A stretch of 64,000 nt of DNA from Candidatus Helarchaeota archaeon (lineage in GTDB: Archaea; Asgardarchaeota; Lokiarchaeia; Helarchaeales; RDOG01): positions 454,451-518,450 of the forward strand of contig JAHPZH010000003.1 of assembly GCA_019058315.1 (NCBI GenBank). Direction: 5' to 3'. Under the pieces are notes generated by a model that was given only the letters and a program-made list of their open reading frames with translations, did no database searches and was not told the DNA's origin. The first letter of the stretch is position 1; every line of letters begins with the position of its first letter. Position numbers and translations under genes: made by a program. Of this stretch, positions 61,851 to 64,000 are shown one piece after another.

Positions 61851-62681
61851 TTAAATCGCCTCCTTAATTTCGCTACTAGGTTCAATAGGCTGTTTAAACC
61901 TATCTTGTTCAGCTCGTTCGAGAGGTTTTATTTTTTCTTTTTTGGGTTTCTTTCTTCTGATTCCTAAAGTTACAATATATACAACAAGTGCAGGAATTAA
62001 TGCAAATAAGAAAATCATCAGACTATAGTAGTCATAAGCAATTCCAAGATTTAATCCAATTATAGATTGTAATTGATAAATCACAATTGAATTTCCTATC
62101 CTGCCTTTATATTCTATTAAAAAACCACTATTTCTATCATAATGAGCCACAGAAAGATCTGCCTTATTCCAATACCATGCAACCTTTGTATTTCTTACTA
62201 GTTGTAGAACCATCATATTTTCTTCGCCAGTAACTACGCTTGTATAATCCTCTATTTCAATGGGTAGTGGCATTTCATTAGGAATATTGATTAAATTCCA
62301 GTAAGGGAGGGACCAGAAAAGGAATTTTTCATCGGAATTATTTACTTTACGAGTCAATAAATTTACTGGATATGTCTTGGTCTCGCTGAAATTTTTGGGA
62401 ATAAAACCTAGTTCAGTTTCAATATCCAATTGAGATATTTCTATTGTTGTTGCATTGATTATTTTTGAAAGCCAAACAATAGTAATTGCTGTATAAGCCT
62501 CAGAGGCAGCTTTCCCTGGGTCTTGATTATAACCTATTTTAGTATAATAGCTCATAAAAGGTGTTATAGGAAACATCGTTGTTGATTGTGGCATGGAATA
62601 TATTGCGCCAGATACTCCTAGACTGACAACTAAAATAATAATTAAATTAATTACTTTAGGACTAGTCAATTTACTTTTCAT
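61851..62681 (-). CDS. Membrane protein of the ABC operon
   Basis: This 276-residue protein has one N-terminal helix (VINLIIILVVSLGVSGAIYS) and one C-terminal helix (SLMIFLFALIPALVVYIVTLGIRR) flanking an external domain of about 180 residues rich in beta strands. It ends in a charged cytoplasmic tail. It overlaps the preceding membrane protein by 11 bases and is followed immediately by the ATPase, so it is part of the exporter. It may bind the substrate outside the membrane; no family is recognised. Confidence 0.7.
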   Translation of the reverse strand: MKSKLTSPKVINLIIILVVSLGVSGAIYSMPQSTTMFPITPFMSYYTKIGYNQDPGKAASEAYTAITIVWLSKIINATTIEISQLDIETELGFIPKNFSETKTYPVNLLTRKVNNSDEKFLFWSLPYWNLINIPNEMPLPIEIEDYTSVVTGEENMMVLQLVRNTKVAWYWNKADLSVAHYDRNSGFLIEYKGRIGNSIVIYQLQSIIGLNLGIAYDYYSLMIFLFALIPALVVYIVTLGIRRKKPKKEKIKPLERAEQDRFKQPIEPSSEIKEAI

Positions 62682-63402
62682 TTTCTGCTCCTCCTTCTTT
62701 GAGTTCTAATTCTTTCTTTTTTTGTATTTTTTTATGGATCGCATTGACAACTATGATGGTGATAGGGAGTAAGAATGGTAATCCATACATAAGACCAAAG
62801 AATAAAGATCCGAGCTCAGGAATAGTTTCAGTATTTTGGAATATAAATGCAACAAGAGGTTTATCTCCAGAAGAAACATAGAAAGTATTATTCCTTGTAG
62901 AATTTCCAACGAAAATTTGCAAATCAAACGTAAATAAATTAGGTATTCCGTAGACACCTGGAACTAGTAAGAGATTTTCTAAAACCATACCGGAAAAGAT
63001 TTTAGAAGAGCCAATAATGGCATCATTTAGTATAATATCATCTTTAAAATCATTGGATGTAGGCAGAATAATTCCTCTGTTGACTTTTGAACCATTAGAG
63101 ATCCCACGAACTATTACATTTGGAATGGATAGATTAGTAAATACACCAATAGTAAGACCCCATAGACTGATTCCACCATCTTCCAAGATTCCAACATTCG
63201 CGTTAATTGTGATATTTATATCTGTTCCACCAACGAAGAATTTATAATATTCTGCATAATTTATATTTGTCTTGGCATATGTTTTTGGTATTTGTGTACA
63301 ATACAATAGTGTTAAGCATAGTAACATTAGAGAAATTATGGAAATTTTGACTTTTTTCGTCTTTTTTTTCAGTTTTAATTTTTTATTTTTTGTTTTTTCC
63401 AT
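62671..63402 (-). CDS. Membrane protein of the ABC operon, first gene
   Basis: This 243-residue protein has a Lys-rich N terminus, a helix or signal (IISLMLLCLTLLYC), a beta-rich external domain and a C-terminal helix (LFFGLMYGLPFLLPITIIVV) with a charged tail. The layout mirrors that of the next gene, so the two may be distant paralogues or partners. It is the first gene of the operon, facing the PadR-like regulator across a 384-bp region. No known family is recognised. Confidence 0.7.
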   Translation of the reverse strand: MEKTKNKKLKLKKKTKKVKISIISLMLLCLTLLYCTQIPKTYAKTNINYAEYYKFFVGGTDINITINANVGILEDGGISLWGLTIGVFTNLSIPNVIVRGISNGSKVNRGIILPTSNDFKDDIILNDAIIGSSKIFSGMVLENLLLVPGVYGIPNLFTFDLQIFVGNSTRNNTFYVSSGDKPLVAFIFQNTETIPELGSLFFGLMYGLPFLLPITIIVVNAIHKKIQKKKELELKEGGAENEK

Positions 63403-63786
63403 TTTTATCCCGATTTTTTGTTGATTGTTATTGATTTATTTAGAGAGTGTCTGCGAATTTTAATGCTAGAAATAGCATATATTCGTTTTATATATCCTTT
63501 TTATGCGACTCAATGTTTTTTATGTTTGTCTTTTTAAAGGAAGATCGAAATATTATCTAAACTATAATATTCTTAACTCCTTTCCCCTCCGGAGCTATTT
63601 TGATAGATTGGTATTTATTAAAAAAGTTTTTTTTCATTACATCTCTACAACTTAATTTACATTTAAACGCTTATATCTACTGATTCGAGATATATCTATA
63701 TTTTGATAAAGATATATTCTTTTATATAATATCTTTCTCAATAGACCAAAATATTAAAATCAAAATTATCATAAACTAAGATATAT
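63403..63786. promoter_or_regulatory. Divergent regulatory region between ABC operon and PadR gene
   Basis: This AT-rich region holds a perfect 10-bp palindrome AGATATATCT at 63688-63697, with similar AGATATAT cores at about 63709 and 63779. Repeated sites in front of a PadR gene and a divergent ABC operon suggest operators, since PadR proteins bind dyads in such regions. The palindrome is short and AT-rich, so chance cannot be excluded. A CTCC...GGAG element lies near 63580-63595. No other gene or RNA is seen. Confidence 0.4.
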
Positions 63787-64000
63787 ATGAAAAAAACTAA
63801 AAATATTCATCTCGGTTGGCTACAGCAAACATTACTAACAATGTTATATGGTCATGAAATGTATGGGCTACAGATTCAACGTACCTTCAAGTTTTTTGGA
63901 GAAAAAGTTGGTCCAGGTCAGCTATATCCTGCTTTGGCAAAGTTGGAGAAGTTGGGAGCAATCAAAGTTCGGGAGGAGGAGCGGACTGGTGCAAATCGTA
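63787..64000 (+). CDS. PadR-family transcriptional regulator, 3' end outside the window
   Basis: Only the first 71 codons are visible, and they run off the window edge. They encode a PadR winged-helix domain: LGWLQQTLLTMLYGHEMYGLQIQRT is helix 1 and 2 with the usual hydrophobic pattern, VGPGQLYPALAKLEKLGAI is the recognition region, and REEERTGANR starts the wing. PadR proteins often repress the genes of ABC exporters next to them, releasing DNA upon ligand binding. Its divergence from the ABC operon fits that arrangement. Confidence 0.85.
   Translation, partial: MKKTKNIHLGWLQQTLLTMLYGHEMYGLQIQRTFKFFGEKVGPGQLYPALAKLEKLGAIKVREEERTGANR

Noticed and set aside
1..64000. tRNA, rRNA, insertion sequence or prophage genes
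   Set aside because: No GC-rich structured RNA block, transposase or phage protein was recognised by reading; a covariance-model search would be the decisive test for tRNAs.

Overview
The window reads as a strongly AT-rich archaeal chromosome, most likely from an Asgard archaeon of the Lokiarchaeia/Promethearchaeia type. This is inferred from gene content, not from a marker gene. The supporting signs are SDS22-type leucine-rich-repeat proteins, a family of TPR proteins, a CDC123-like protein, an MPPED-like phosphodiesterase, a prenylcysteine-methyltransferase-like enzyme, DUF169 proteins, MEDS-domain signalling, several glycyl radical enzymes and surface proteins with a C-terminal membrane anchor. 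Clear Shine-Dalgarno sequences precede many genes and TTG starts are common. I recognised no rRNA, tRNA, CRISPR array, insertion sequence or prophage.

Layout. 0-2.2 kb: a cut-off thiolase followed by a second thiolase-fold protein that has lost the nucleophilic Cys. 2.3-8.5 kb: CDC123-like protein, DUF998-like membrane protein, GH114-like protein, then a glycyl radical enzyme with a PNPOx-like flavin protein. 8.7-16.3 kb: anchored repeat protein, ThDP enzyme, a tandem pair of unknown paralogues, DUF169, and a MEDS-GAF histidine kinase. 16.5-20.8 kb: two tandem paralogous surface proteins sharing a conserved leader. 20.9-27.3 kb: second glycyl radical enzyme, small membrane protein, alpha/beta hydrolase, phosphodiesterase, LRR protein, nitrilase-family amidase. 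27.3-34.1 kb, all on the minus strand: three TPR proteins, a methyltransferase-TPR protein, three tandem short peptides, a radical SAM/SPASM enzyme and a DUF1326 protein. 34.1-42.8 kb: DUF169, aldo/keto reductase, small proteins, a fourth TPR protein, LRR proteins, and a flotillin-like/NfeD-like pair. 42.8-51.1 kb: a fused CrtI-like/NfnL-like flavoprotein, an S15 hydrolase, a GH51 arabinofuranosidase and an aldo/keto reductase. 51.1-58.8 kb: nucleotidyltransferase, two EamA transporters, a methyltransferase with a broken tail duplicate, GNAT, CCG-type Fe-S protein, core-MetE-like protein and a low-molecular-weight phosphatase-like protein. 58.8-64 kb: an ABC exporter operon with an ICMT-like enzyme, divergent from a PadR regulator cut by the window end.

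The most interesting system is the probable RiPP locus at 27.3-29.6 kb. Two of its three peptides are too short to be found by ordinary gene calling. All three share a Lys/Arg-Gly-Tyr-Pro-aromatic motif near the N terminus and a Pro-Pro-x-Tyr-Gly-Val-Tyr motif near the C terminus, and they directly precede a radical SAM enzyme with a textbook SPASM cysteine pattern. The core combines elements known from the mycofactocin precursor (Gly-Val-Tyr) and from splicease substrates (x-Tyr-Gly). Other points of note are the catalytically degenerate thiolase subunit, the CDC123 homologue, the CrtI/NfnL fusion, the non-AUG starts (two TPR genes with conserved CTG, an NfeD-like gene apparently at TTA), and a degenerate copy of a methyltransferase tail showing a past local duplication.
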